This document shows positions 40,750 through 49,449 of a stretch of DNA of 64,000 bases, piece by piece (within the stretch, counting starts at the first letter, position 1; the number at the start of each line of letters is the position of its first letter). The translations under genes were made by a program, and so were the position numbers. A model generated the notes under the pieces. The model worked only from the letters and a program-made list of their open reading frames with translations. It had not been told where the DNA came from and did not search any database. Location: assembly GCA_016292785.1 (NCBI GenBank), contig JAEDFL010000004.1:14947-78946 (forward strand), given 5' to 3'. The DNA comes from Clostridiaceae bacterium. Lineage in GTDB: Bacteria; Bacillota; Clostridia; Oscillospirales; Acutalibacteraceae.

Positions 40750-41289
40750 ATGATACACGTCAGCGAACCGATGACCAATCTGCCTAAGGAGTACAAAACT
40801 CCCTTGCAGGAAATGACATATAAATTTCTTGATGAAAACAACATTCCGTTCAGCCGGGTTGAAAACGACGAGGCGGTTACGATGGAGGACTGTATCGAGA
40901 TCGACAAGGCTCTTGATATGAAAACGGTCAAGACGCTCTTTCTCTGCAACCGTCAGAAAACGAGCTTTTATCTTTTTGTGACCGCAGGTGACAAGCCGTT
41001 TGTGACGAAGGACTTCAGCTCTGCGCTCGGAATTTCAAGAGTTTCGTTCGCTTCTGCCGAAATGCTTGACGAGATCATCGGCACAAAGGTCGGTGCAACA
41101 ACGATCTTCGGCGTACTGAGAAAAGAGGCGGAGGATGTTCAGGTCGTGTTTGACAAGGAGGTCTGCAACGACGAGTGGTTCGGCTGCAGTGACGGAACAA
41201 CGACGGGATATATGAAGCTGAAAACCGAGGACATTCTCAAAAAGCTCCTGCCTTATTCAAAGCACAGATACACGGTTATTGAGGTATAA
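40750..41289 (+). CDS. YbaK/ProX-type prolyl-tRNA editing protein
   Basis: A 179-residue single-domain member of the YbaK/INS superfamily that hydrolyses mischarged aminoacyl-tRNA, typically Ala- or Cys-tRNA(Pro). Characteristic segments are VKTLFLCNRQKTSFYLFV (with the conserved Lys of the active site), TKDFSSALGISRVSFA and KVGATTIFGVL. The N-terminal extension (residues 1-25) resembles PrdX-type clostridial proteins. The substrate is inferred. It is monocistronic with an AAAGGTG ribosome site and a terminator. Confidence 0.85.
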   Translation: MIHVSEPMTNLPKEYKTPLQEMTYKFLDENNIPFSRVENDEAVTMEDCIEIDKALDMKTVKTLFLCNRQKTSFYLFVTAGDKPFVTKDFSSALGISRVSFASAEMLDEIIGTKVGATTIFGVLRKEAEDVQVVFDKEVCNDEWFGCSDGTTTGYMKLKTEDILKKLLPYSKHRYTVIEV

Positions 41290-41292
41290 AAT

Positions 41293-41328
41293 AAAAATCG
41301 GTGAGCCTTGTCAGCTTGCCGATTTTTA
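41293..41328. terminator. Terminator after the YbaK-like gene
   Basis: AAAAATCGG pairs with CCGATTTTT, and the T tract is part of the right arm. It also serves the minus-strand remnant. Confidence 0.75.
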
Positions 41329-41536
41329 ACTTAATTTATATGATTTGATAAGTTTTTCAACAACATCTTTCTGCTCTGGCGAGAGCGAAAGCCAGTCGTT
41401 GAAAAGCTCTTTTTGTTCCCCGGTGAGATAAACCGCTTCTTCACAGCCGTCCTCGGAGAAGAACTGAGCCATGGAAATTCCCAATCCGCCGCAAATCGCC
41501 TCGATTGTCGGAATCGTCGGAGAAAGAAGAAACGGC
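41326..41536 (-). pseudogene. C-terminal remnant of an XRE-family regulator
   Basis: On the minus strand a frame of about 70 codons reads SPTIPTIEAICGGLGISMA, then QFFSEDG, LTGEQKELFNDWLSLS and PEQKDVVEKLIK to a stop. This matches the C-terminal half of a common clostridial helix-turn-helix regulator type (TIEAIC..LGI...QFF..., then LT.EQ..L...W). The N-terminal half with the DNA-binding helices is missing; a stop lies a few codons upstream and the adjacent DNA is the promoter region of the next gene. No start codon with a ribosome site is visible, so I call it a decaying fragment. Confidence 0.6.
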
Positions 41537-41576
41537 AGAAATTTATGGATTTCTTACGTTCGGGTTCTTTTTCCAC

Positions 41577-41605
41577 TTGAAAAAAAGCGCAGGTTGTGCT
41601 AATAT
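41577..41605 (+). promoter_or_regulatory. Promoter of the YgjV-like gene
   Basis: TTGAAA, a 17-base spacer and TAATAT, 30 bases before the start. Confidence 0.45.
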
Positions 41606-41634
41606 TTATGCCTGTGTGAAACGGAGGGATATCG

Positions 41635-42189
41635 GTGGATACAAAATTTATCATTGCTCAGGTTTTCGGTTATATCGGACTTGTTCTGACGATTGCCGCA
41701 TACCAATGTAAAAAGCACAAGGGCGTTATGCTCCTGAAAACATCAAGCGAGCTTTTCTTCGCCGTGCAGTATTTCCTGCTCGGAACATATACGGGAATGG
41801 CGATGAACTTTGTCAGCTCGGCACGCAACCTGACTTTTTCCTATCTTGTGGAAAAGGGAAAAAGCACTCGTCCGTTTCAGATTATTTTCTGCGTGCTTTT
41901 TGCCGTTTTCGGAATAATTACCTGGCAGAATTATTTGAGTCTTTTTATAATTCTTGCAAAGCTTTTGACTACGGTTGCCTACGGAATGAAGAACACCAAA
42001 TTCCTGCGGTATGCGACCGTTCCGACGAGCATATTCTGGATGATTTACAATTTCAGCTGTCGTTCCTCGGCAGGGGTAATCTGTGAGATATTATCTCTCG
42101 TTTCGCTGATCTCGGCAATAATCCGTATAGATATAATCGGAGCAAAAAAAGAAAAAGGACTATCGCACCAAGCGAAGAAAAATAATTGA
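41635..42189 (+). CDS. YgjV-family inner membrane protein
   Basis: A 184-residue protein with about six membrane helices. QVFGYIGLVLTIAAYQCKK, FFAVQYFLLG and a following short-helix layout match the YgjV family of inner membrane proteins, whose function is unknown. The start is GTG at 41635, after CGGAGGGAT. The C-terminal tail is basic and disordered. It is convergent with PHP gene 2 across a strong terminator. Confidence 0.75.
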   Translation: MDTKFIIAQVFGYIGLVLTIAAYQCKKHKGVMLLKTSSELFFAVQYFLLGTYTGMAMNFVSSARNLTFSYLVEKGKSTRPFQIIFCVLFAVFGIITWQNYLSLFIILAKLLTTVAYGMKNTKFLRYATVPTSIFWMIYNFSCRSSAGVICEILSLVSLISAIIRIDIIGAKKEKGLSHQAKKNN

Positions 42190-42205
42190 GATTTTACTCC
42201 AATTC

Positions 42206-42252
42206 AAAAAGGTTTGTATCGGTCAAAATTCCAATACAAACCTTTTATTTTT
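42206..42252. terminator. Strong bidirectional terminator
   Basis: AAAAGGTTTGTAT pairs with ATACAAACCTTTT over 13 bases, with A and T tracts on the two sides. Confidence 0.9.
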
Positions 42253-42283
42253 TCACTTAGTGCGACAAGCACATTTATGCGGT

Positions 42284-44374
42284 TTAATCCAAAATACCGA
42301 GCATATATCCAAAGAAAGAAACGATTGTTTCAAAAAGCTTTTTCAGCGGGGAAGCAGGTTTAGCCGTCGGCTCGGGTTTTTCTTCGGTGACGGCTTCTTC
42401 GGTTTTTTCTTCCTCCTCTGCGGCAGGCTCGTCAGGCTCAACGTCCTGAGAAATCAGACTGCTGTATTCCTCAAAGATTGAAGACGTTTTTATCTCGTCC
42501 TTCTGTGCAACGCTTGAAAGCATTACGCCGGCCTCTTCGAGAAGCATAAGGTCATCGGAATTTATCACTCCGTCATGGTTGCAGTCCGCCGCAAGCTTGA
42601 CCGCCGCATCGGGAGTCAACATTCCGCCGATTATCATCGAAACCATTGTTGCATCACGACCGTCATAAATTCCGTCGCCGTTCACATCTCCGAACACAAC
42701 AACGGTGTAGGTCTTGACAACGTTTCCTGTCGCATCGTCAACAATTTTTACCGTGTCGCCCGTTTTCGGTTTTGTCGGATCCTTGTATTCAAAGTGTGTT
42801 CCGAGCTTTATTCCGACGGATTCATTAACCGGCTCGGTTATGCTTTGCAGGATATCAAAGCCGTGGATAAGCTCCGTTGTGTCGCTGACCGTGAGCGGTC
42901 CCGGATTTTTAGTCAGAGTAACGTCAACCCTGATCTGAAGTCCGGCGTTTACGGTTGCCTGCGTAATGGTCAGCTTCTCGCTCTTTGTCTGATAACCGTC
43001 CTTTTCAACGGTGTAGGAATAGCTTCCTGCAGTGACAAGGAAATAGTTCTCGGAATTGATCGGCTCAAGCACATTGCCCTCGGAATCCATAAACCTGAGG
43101 GTTGCATCGGCATAAGGAATGTTGAACTGAACCGTGCTGGTCTTGTACTCCGTCTTGGTTACAAGGAACGGCTGAGCGTAGCAGATACCGCCCTTACCGA
43201 GAACGAAGATACGGACATATGAATTGATTTGATTCTCATATTCGTTGAGGTCGAAGGTTATCGTTTCGTTATCCGAGCTGACGGTCTTTTCTGCAATCAC
43301 CTGTCCGTCCGCTATCATCTTGACCGTCTGAGCGTTGTATGGATTTATGCTGATCTGATTTGCTTCATTATCGACCGCAACACGGCTTATCATCGGGAAT
43401 GCGCCCTCTGCCGAAAAGCCGTTGCCAAGCTCGTAATCCGTTTTTGCATTTTTGGAGCAAGCGAAGAATGTGCCGTTTTCCATAGAGGTGCGGATATTTG
43501 CCGCATTGTTTTCGGGCATTATGAAATACTGAGCGTTGTTCTCAACGTCCTCGTAATCGTGGGAGTCGTCCTCGCAAAAGCCCCAGACGTTTCTGCCCTT
43601 AGGAGCCGTAACCTTGAGGGTTTCGTCGTAGAGATAACGGTCGTTATGAGTTCTGTTATCGGTCGTATTGACAAGCTCCATACCGATGCAGGACGAATAA
43701 TTCAGGAAAAGATTTGCGTATTTTGTAACGAAGTCGGCGTTGTAGGTGTTGATATCGCTCTTGCCCTCTGTCCACTCACCGACATGGTTGATGTGGCAGA
43801 TGCCGCCTGCGTTCTGGCTCTTTCTGATTGCGTCCTCCGGCCATGTGGAGTCGATTTCAAGATCACCGTGACCGCAGTCCGCAAAGTAGCTGTTGACATG
43901 GCACTTTGCACTCGATGAGCCGTTAAGCTCGATACCGAGAGGGATCTCGGTCATACCGTCGCCGCCTCTGTCGGAGCCTGTTGTGATCTGCTGATATCTT
44001 GCCTCGGAAAGCTCATCAATATTTCCGTGAACAAAATACTGATAGCCGAAGATAGAAAGTCGGGTCTGATCCTTTGTCCATGAGTAGTTGACCGTACCGT
44101 GGTCGGTCAGAGCGAGAGCCTGATATCCCTTGGAGTAGTATTCCTCGATCATATCGTTAAGCTCAACGTTTCCGTCACTTCTGACGGTGTGGACATGGGT
44201 TGCGCCCTTATATGCCTTCCAGGTGTCCCAATCAACCGTCTCGTAGGGGTTGGTTATATTGAAATCATACCTGCCGATTTTGTTGTTTGAAGCCGCAAAG
44301 GCGGGACAAGCAACGCTTACGCACAAGGCTGAGGTAAGCAACAGGCTCAAAATTACGGAGCTAATTTTTTTCAC
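42284..44374 (-). CDS. Secreted PHP-domain phosphoesterase-like protein with dockerin
   Basis: A 696-residue exported protein. After a signal peptide (1-27) comes the same PHP module as the gene at 10511 (HVHTVRSDG, LTDHGT, HINHVGEW, FCEDDSHDY) and the same small beta domain to about residue 480. The C-terminus differs: a linker, a type I dockerin at about 560-620 (GDVNGDGIYDGRDATMV and DCNHDGVINSDDLMLL), and an acidic Glu/Pro stretch followed by a short hydrophobic end. Dockerins bind cohesins to assemble extracellular complexes. The start is GTG after GGGAGG; its signal peptide is not similar in DNA to that of the paralog. Substrate unknown. Confidence 0.85.
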   Translation of the reverse strand: MKKISSVILSLLLTSALCVSVACPAFAASNNKIGRYDFNITNPYETVDWDTWKAYKGATHVHTVRSDGNVELNDMIEEYYSKGYQALALTDHGTVNYSWTKDQTRLSIFGYQYFVHGNIDELSEARYQQITTGSDRGGDGMTEIPLGIELNGSSSAKCHVNSYFADCGHGDLEIDSTWPEDAIRKSQNAGGICHINHVGEWTEGKSDINTYNADFVTKYANLFLNYSSCIGMELVNTTDNRTHNDRYLYDETLKVTAPKGRNVWGFCEDDSHDYEDVENNAQYFIMPENNAANIRTSMENGTFFACSKNAKTDYELGNGFSAEGAFPMISRVAVDNEANQISINPYNAQTVKMIADGQVIAEKTVSSDNETITFDLNEYENQINSYVRIFVLGKGGICYAQPFLVTKTEYKTSTVQFNIPYADATLRFMDSEGNVLEPINSENYFLVTAGSYSYTVEKDGYQTKSEKLTITQATVNAGLQIRVDVTLTKNPGPLTVSDTTELIHGFDILQSITEPVNESVGIKLGTHFEYKDPTKPKTGDTVKIVDDATGNVVKTYTVVVFGDVNGDGIYDGRDATMVSMIIGGMLTPDAAVKLAADCNHDGVINSDDLMLLEEAGVMLSSVAQKDEIKTSSIFEEYSSLISQDVEPDEPAAEEEEKTEEAVTEEKPEPTAKPASPLKKLFETIVSFFGYMLGILD
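43737..44194 (-). repeat. 458-bp identical tract, copy 2
   Basis: Reverse complement identical to 10691-11148 at every base; it diverges immediately outside (positions 43736 and 44195). Confidence 0.95.
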
Positions 44375-44406
44375 GGTTCTTCCTCCCGAGGAATATTTTG
44401 CACTTT

Positions 44407-44435
44407 ATAATATCAGAAAAAATTTCTCCCGTCAA
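44407..44435 (-). promoter_or_regulatory. Promoter of PHP gene 2
   Basis: TTGACG, a 17-base spacer and TATTAT on the minus strand, about 35 bases before the GTG start. Confidence 0.6.
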
Positions 44436-44599
44436 CATTTTCATTTTCAGAAAGGTAATTTTTCTGTTTTACACAAAAAGAACGTTATTTTTTAGTCATT
44501 TTTAAAATTTTCCTGTTTGGAACGGGCTCTTTTCCTACACCGTGAGAGTGATATTAAAAGCGGTGATATAAATTGTCGAGTTTAACTATTACGAAGAAA

Positions 44600-44940
44600 T
44601 GCTCAGACAATTCATAGGATAAAAATCCACAGGAAGTAGAGAGAGCAGAATTTGACGAAACCCAATAATAAAATGTAAAGACGGAATGTTCGCAGCAACT
44701 GCACCGTGGACAATTATTGCAACTGCTCACAGTATGGTATTAGCTATTATTCAGATCATGTTAAACAAAGAAAATTATAATGTTTTAAGTTCAGATTATT
44801 TATGCAGAAAAAGCGAAACATCAAATCCCTTGAAAAATCAGGATTCTCTGTTTCGCTATAATTCATTATTTTTCTTTTACAAGCAATTATTCCAAGCCGA
44901 TATTTGTGATGCTTTCATTTGGCTGTTTTTTCCTATATAA
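44600..44940 (+). pseudogene. Degenerate IS110-like transposase C-terminus
   Basis: The gene-free stretch 44375-44981 contains a decayed frame. Around 44630-44780 it reads KSTGSRESRI, stop, RNPIIK and then TIIATAHSMVLAIIQIMLNK, ending NVLSSDYL. This resembles the end of IS110-family transposases (KS..RI..GNP.IK; IA.AH.ML..IY.ML; LG.DY) with an internal stop and an apparent deletion. A nine-base perfect inverted repeat AGCGAAACA/TGTTTCGCT lies at 44812-44857. No intact ORF, terminal repeat pair or target duplication was found. The similarity is weak and recalled, not searched. Confidence 0.4.
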
Positions 44941-44981
44941 TTCTATCTTTTCAGAACAATTCTTGTAATAGTTATTCTATA

Positions 44982-47021
44982 TTATTCTTCCTCGAGAAGC
45001 TTTGACTCTGCAATAACCTTTTCCGCAACGGGAGCCGGAGCGTCCTCATAGCGTGTGAAATCAAAGGTAAACGAGCCTCTGCCGGCTGTTACGGAGCGCA
45101 GAACCGTTGCAAAGTTTGCCATCTCCGCCATCGGAACTTCCGCAACAAGCTCCTGGAGGTTATGATCCTCCTCGGACGGTCCCATTCCGAGAACACGACC
45201 TCGGCGCTTTGTAATATCGCCCATGATGTCGCCGAGATATGCTTCGGGCATAAGAGCCTTCAGCGTTCCGATCGGCTCAAGGATTGCAGGACTTGCCTGC
45301 GGAATACCTGCCTTGAAAGCGAGGGAAGCCGCCGTCTTAAACGCCATTTCGGAGGAGTCAACGGGGTGATACGATCCGTCGTAAAGAACGGCCTTGAGAC
45401 CTACCATCGGGTAGCCTGCCATAACACCCTTCTTCATGCACTCACGGAGTCCCTTTTCAACCGCCGGGAAGTAGTTCTTGGGAACTGATCCGCCGACAAC
45501 CTCGGACTCGAAGATGAGATCCTCGCCGTCGGTCGGCTCAAATCTGATCCATACGTCACCGAACTGACCGTGACCGCCGGACTGCTTCTTGTGACGTCCC
45601 TGAACCTTAACGGACTTGCGGATCGCCTCTCTGTATGCAACACGGGGAGGAGTAAGCTCAACGTCGATGCCGAACTTGCTCTTGAGCTTGGAAACAATAA
45701 TGTCAAGATGCTGTTCGCCGAGACCCGAAAGAATCTGCTCCTTGGTTTCGTGATTCATCTCAAACTTGATTGTCGGATCTTCTTCAAGAAGTCTGTTTAT
45801 ACCTGAAACGACCTTTTCCTCGTCGCCCTTCTTGCAAGCCTTAACAGCCATAGAAAGGCAGGGCTTCGGGAAGTTTACGCCGCTAAGCTCGATAACATTG
45901 GACTGACTGCAGATTGTGTCGCCCGTCTTAACGCAGTTGAGCTTTGTTACAACGCCGATATCGCCGGCAGGAATACACTTGCAATCCTCGGACTTGTTGC
46001 CGCGAATCGTGATGATCTTGCCCATACGCTCCGTTTCGCCTGTGCGGGCATTGTAAACAGGAGTTTCGGGAGTGATCTTGCCGCTGTCAACCTTGAAATA
46101 TGACATCTTGCCTACGAAAGGATCGGCAACCGTCTTGAAGCAAAGTGCCGCAAGAGGACCGTTTTCGTCACAATCAACGTCCTTACCGCCTGCATAAGAT
46201 GCGGCGTCGGGAGCGGAATATGCAAGCTCGTCAAGCAGAAGGTCAACGCCCTCCGTTGTGTAACCTGAGCAGGCATAAACAGGATAAACGGAGCTTGAAT
46301 TAACACCCTCGTTAAGAGCCGTTATGATCTCCTTGCGTGTAAACTCCTCGCCTGCAAAGAATTTTTCCATAAGCTCGTCGCTCGCCGTTGCAACAGCTTC
46401 GGTGAGGATATCGAGCATCTCGCTGATCTTATCGTCCTCGGGCATCGGGATTTCAACCGCTTTGCCGTCGTGATATTCATAACCCTTACGGGCGGCAAGG
46501 TTTACATAAGCCTTGACCTGTCCGTTAACTATGTAAGGAACGATAACGGGGCAGACTGCGCCGCCGTGTACCGCCTTGATCTCGTCAAAGGTTTTGTAAA
46601 AATCGGCATGCTCCTTGTCACAGCGAGTGACGGCGAACATCTTGCCTCTCTTTTTGGCGGCCTTGAAAGCCTTTTCTGCGCCGACGTCATATTTATGTCC
46701 TGCACCGAGCACAATCAGAACGCACTCGGAAGCGGCGATACCCTCGCACATCTCTCCCTCAAAGTCGAAAAGACCCGGAGTGTCGATTATATTGAGCTTA
46801 CAGTCTTTCCATTCAATCGGAGCAACCGCCGCCGAAACGGATACGTTTCTCCTCTTCTCCTCGGGATCAAAGTCGAGAGCGGCTGTACCCTCGTCAACTC
46901 TGCCGAGTCTGTCCGTCAGACCTGCGATATAAAGCATAGCCTCCGCAAGAGTAGTCTTGCCTCGGCCTGCGTGACCTGCAACAGCAATATTTCTGATATC
47001 CTTAGCGTTATAGTACTTCAA
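44982..47021 (-). CDS. Elongation factor G-like translational GTPase
   Basis: A 679-residue EF-G paralog with G1 GHAGRGKTT, G3 DTPG, domain II, domain III (INRLLEEDPTIKFE), domain IV (VKVQGRHKKQSGGHGQFGDV) and domain V (EPIGTLKALMPEAYLGDIMG). The G4 motif, NKxD in canonical EF-G, reads TRCD here. This fits the divergent EF-G-like group, not the housekeeping fusA, and no rpsL/rpsG/tuf neighbours are present. The role may be ribosome rescue or recycling, which is unproven. The start is TTG after AAGGAGG, with a good promoter 105 bases upstream. Confidence 0.85.
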   Translation of the reverse strand: MKYYNAKDIRNIAVAGHAGRGKTTLAEAMLYIAGLTDRLGRVDEGTAALDFDPEEKRRNVSVSAAVAPIEWKDCKLNIIDTPGLFDFEGEMCEGIAASECVLIVLGAGHKYDVGAEKAFKAAKKRGKMFAVTRCDKEHADFYKTFDEIKAVHGGAVCPVIVPYIVNGQVKAYVNLAARKGYEYHDGKAVEIPMPEDDKISEMLDILTEAVATASDELMEKFFAGEEFTRKEIITALNEGVNSSSVYPVYACSGYTTEGVDLLLDELAYSAPDAASYAGGKDVDCDENGPLAALCFKTVADPFVGKMSYFKVDSGKITPETPVYNARTGETERMGKIITIRGNKSEDCKCIPAGDIGVVTKLNCVKTGDTICSQSNVIELSGVNFPKPCLSMAVKACKKGDEEKVVSGINRLLEEDPTIKFEMNHETKEQILSGLGEQHLDIIVSKLKSKFGIDVELTPPRVAYREAIRKSVKVQGRHKKQSGGHGQFGDVWIRFEPTDGEDLIFESEVVGGSVPKNYFPAVEKGLRECMKKGVMAGYPMVGLKAVLYDGSYHPVDSSEMAFKTAASLAFKAGIPQASPAILEPIGTLKALMPEAYLGDIMGDITKRRGRVLGMGPSEEDHNLQELVAEVPMAEMANFATVLRSVTAGRGSFTFDFTRYEDAPAPVAEKVIAESKLLEEE

Positions 47022-47125
47022 AAAATGACCTCCTTACGTCATACATTGATTTCAGCGCACCTTAATAATTTTGAACGCAGAATTGTAATATGTAAAAATG
47101 TTATTATCAATGTATCAACGTTCTA

Positions 47126-47154
47126 ACTATATCACATATAAACATAAATTTCAA
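47126..47154 (-). promoter_or_regulatory. Promoter of the EF-G-like gene
   Basis: TTGAAA, a 17-base spacer and TATAGT on the minus strand. Confidence 0.65.
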
Positions 47155-47194
47155 TAGCTTTTTAAAATTTATGTGAATTATTATTAAATTTAGA

Positions 47195-47230
47195 GTAAAA
47201 AATATGGACGCAAGCAATTTGCCTGCGCCC
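47195..47230 (-). terminator. Terminator of the leucine-rich repeat/dockerin gene
   Basis: On the minus strand GGGCGCAGGC pairs with GCTTGCGTCC (two G-T pairs) and is followed by ATATTTTTTA. Confidence 0.75.
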
Positions 47231-47253
47231 GTATTTTCAATTTAAAAAAATGA

Positions 47254-49284
47254 TTATGCGTTTTCTTCATCGGACGGAGTATCCGGTGTCTCGCTCTCTC
47301 CGGGGTTCTCGCCCTCTCCGGGATTTTCGCCCTCACCGGGATTCTCGCTCTCACCGGGATTTTCGCCCTCACCGGGATTCTCGCCCTCGCCGGGATTCTC
47401 ACCCTCACCGGGATTTTCGCCCTCGCCGGGATTTTCGCCCTCACCGGGGTTATCCGTGTTGGGATAATAATCTGTCGGAGTTTTGTTATCAACCGAAATC
47501 TGAAGAACCGCCAACGCATCGGCAGAATTGATAAGATCGTTACCGTCAACATTTGCCGCCGCAAGACCTGATCCGCTCAAGGTCACAGCTTCAACGCTGT
47601 GCTGAAGAATAAGCAGAGCGTCGGCAGAGTTAATATTTCCGTCACCGTTGACATCGCCGATAACGATGATCGTATAAGAAGCAACCTCTTCCTCTCCGTT
47701 TTTCGTGACAAGCGTTGCTCCGTTTGTAACTTTTTCAAGCGGCTCAACCGTGAGATCCTTTCCTACAACAAAATCGGCAAGAATTTTCTCCAAAGACGCC
47801 TCTTTATCATAAACCGTTATGACTTTATTTTCTTCGTCAAAGGCGCAGATTTTTGCTTCTTCACCAAGCTTAAAGCCGAGGTCGAGCTGAATTTTATTCA
47901 GTGTAAACTCGTTTTCCGTTGCGTATCTCTCAGCATCAGAGCCTTCATATCCGGTAACTGTGAAGTCCTCCACCTTGACAACATTTCCGTCGCCGTCAAC
48001 CGTATATCCAAACGCTTTTTCTCCGATTGACGTTACCGACTTAGGAACAGAGATTTCCTTGCAGTCGCTCAGGAACGCATATGCACCGACAGCCGTTATT
48101 CCCTCGCAGAGAACGATACTCTTGGGATTTCCAAGCATATATTCGGGAATTGCATCTGCGGTACTGTCACCGATCGTACCCGTTCCCGTAAATGTCAGAA
48201 CGCCGTCATCGGATATTGTCCATGTGAGAGTTTCGCCGATTGTTCCGCTCTTCGGAAAATATTTGCCGAGAGAATTGAATGTAAACTCGTTTTCGGTTGC
48301 GTAGCTCTGAGCCGCTGTTTCATCATATCCCGTTATAGAAAATCCGTCTATTTTTGCTCCGCTCTTGCCGTATCCGAAAGCCTTTTTGCCGATCGTTTCA
48401 ACCGTGTGCGGAATATTTACGCTTTTCAGAGAAGTGCAAAGATAAAACGCCTGATCGCCGATCGTTGTTATTCCGTCTGCAAACTCAACTGAAGCGAGCT
48501 TTGAGCAACCCGAAAATGCCGCCTCGGATATCGTGCGGACGCTTGACGGGAAGCTGACCGCCTCAAGCTTTTCGCATCCGTCAAATGCGGAGATTCCTAT
48601 TTCCGTAATCTTTTCACCAAGCGTAAGAGTTTTAAGATTTTCACAGCAGTAAAAGGCTCTGTCTGCAATCTTTTCAAGGGAAGCCGGGGCTTCAAATGCT
48701 TCGAGAAGAATACAGGAATGGAATGCGGAATCGCCGATAGTTTTTACCGAATCGGGAAGCGCGACCGTCTTGAGCGCCGAGCATTTATAGAAAGCTTTTG
48801 CGCCGATTTCGGTTACCGTTTCAGGCAGATTGACCGTTTCCAACGAGCTGCAGGTAGAAAAAGTCTGTTCCTCCACCTTGGTTATTCCGCCCTCTACCGT
48901 AATACTGCGAAGTCCCTTGCACTCAAAGAATGCGCCCTTGCCGATTTTGGTTATTGTCGCAGGGACAGTAAGGTTTTCCAAAGTATAGTTCTTGTAAAAG
49001 ACATAACTGCCTATACCCGTGATTCCGTCGCCGAAAACAACGTTTGTATAGTCTATTCCTGCCCACGGCATAGTGGGACTTCCGTCCTCGTCCTTATAGG
49101 TATCATAGTCGGGGATATCGCCGCTGCCGCCGAAGGTCAGAGTCTTTGTTATATTGTCAAAGCTCCATGTAACCTCCGAGCCTTCGATTGTCTGAGCAGC
49201 AGCAGCCGTCAAGGACATAAGTCCCGTACTGCAAACAGTCAGCATCAGACATAACGCAATCGCTAATGAAATAATTTTTTTCAT
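47254..49284 (-). CDS. Secreted BspA-type leucine-rich repeat protein with dockerin and NPGEGE tail
   Basis: A 676-residue exported protein: signal peptide (1-34), BspA/TpLRR-type repeats at about 75-330 and again at 385-450 (motif I..IG..AF..C..L..V..P), two TGYDETA/TGYEGSD-type linkers, a type I dockerin at about 541-600 (GDVNGDGNINSADALLIL and NVDGNDLINSADALAVL), and nine hexapeptides NPGEGE/NPGESE before a short acidic end. BspA repeats mediate binding to host or bacterial surfaces; the dockerin suggests attachment to a cohesin partner. The nine hexapeptides derive from an 18-bp DNA tandem repeat. It is monocistronic, convergent with nothing, and ends at its own terminator. Confidence 0.9.
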   Translation of the reverse strand: MKKIISLAIALCLMLTVCSTGLMSLTAAAAQTIEGSEVTWSFDNITKTLTFGGSGDIPDYDTYKDEDGSPTMPWAGIDYTNVVFGDGITGIGSYVFYKNYTLENLTVPATITKIGKGAFFECKGLRSITVEGGITKVEEQTFSTCSSLETVNLPETVTEIGAKAFYKCSALKTVALPDSVKTIGDSAFHSCILLEAFEAPASLEKIADRAFYCCENLKTLTLGEKITEIGISAFDGCEKLEAVSFPSSVRTISEAAFSGCSKLASVEFADGITTIGDQAFYLCTSLKSVNIPHTVETIGKKAFGYGKSGAKIDGFSITGYDETAAQSYATENEFTFNSLGKYFPKSGTIGETLTWTISDDGVLTFTGTGTIGDSTADAIPEYMLGNPKSIVLCEGITAVGAYAFLSDCKEISVPKSVTSIGEKAFGYTVDGDGNVVKVEDFTVTGYEGSDAERYATENEFTLNKIQLDLGFKLGEEAKICAFDEENKVITVYDKEASLEKILADFVVGKDLTVEPLEKVTNGATLVTKNGEEEVASYTIIVIGDVNGDGNINSADALLILQHSVEAVTLSGSGLAAANVDGNDLINSADALAVLQISVDNKTPTDYYPNTDNPGEGENPGEGENPGEGENPGEGENPGEGENPGESENPGEGENPGEGENPGESETPDTPSDEENA
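47290..47451 (-). repeat. 18-bp coding tandem repeat (VNTR), nine copies
   Basis: Nine in-frame copies of an 18-base unit encode NPGEGE or NPGESE. Units are nearly identical at DNA level (CC[C/T]TCNCCGGGATTNTCG on the plus strand), so copy number can change by slippage without a frameshift. Confidence 0.95.
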
Positions 49285-49398
49285 TTCAACTTCTCTCCTT
49301 TGTTAAGTCATTTTGGAATACTTATTGCTATTCATTGTAATTATAAATCATTTTCTTTTTTGTGTCAACAATATCATACGCATCCGCACCACAGCAAT

Positions 49399-49430
49399 AA
49401 AAAAAGAGCTGCCGCACTAAGCAGCAGCTC
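49399..49430 (-). terminator. Terminator of rplJ-rplL
   Basis: On the minus strand GAGCTGC pairs with GCAGCTC and is followed by six or more T. Confidence 0.9.
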
Positions 49431-49449
49431 AAAATTTATGAAATTAAAC

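Noticed and set aside
44682..44940. Small intact gene of 84 codons
   Set aside because: The frame lacks a ribosome site, and its first half reads as the degraded C-terminus of an IS110-like transposase.
47190..47564. Arg/Pro-rich plus- and minus-strand frames over the 18-bp repeat
   Set aside because: They are shadows of the NPGEGE tandem repeat in the dockerin/LRR gene; the repeat period of 18 keeps every frame open.
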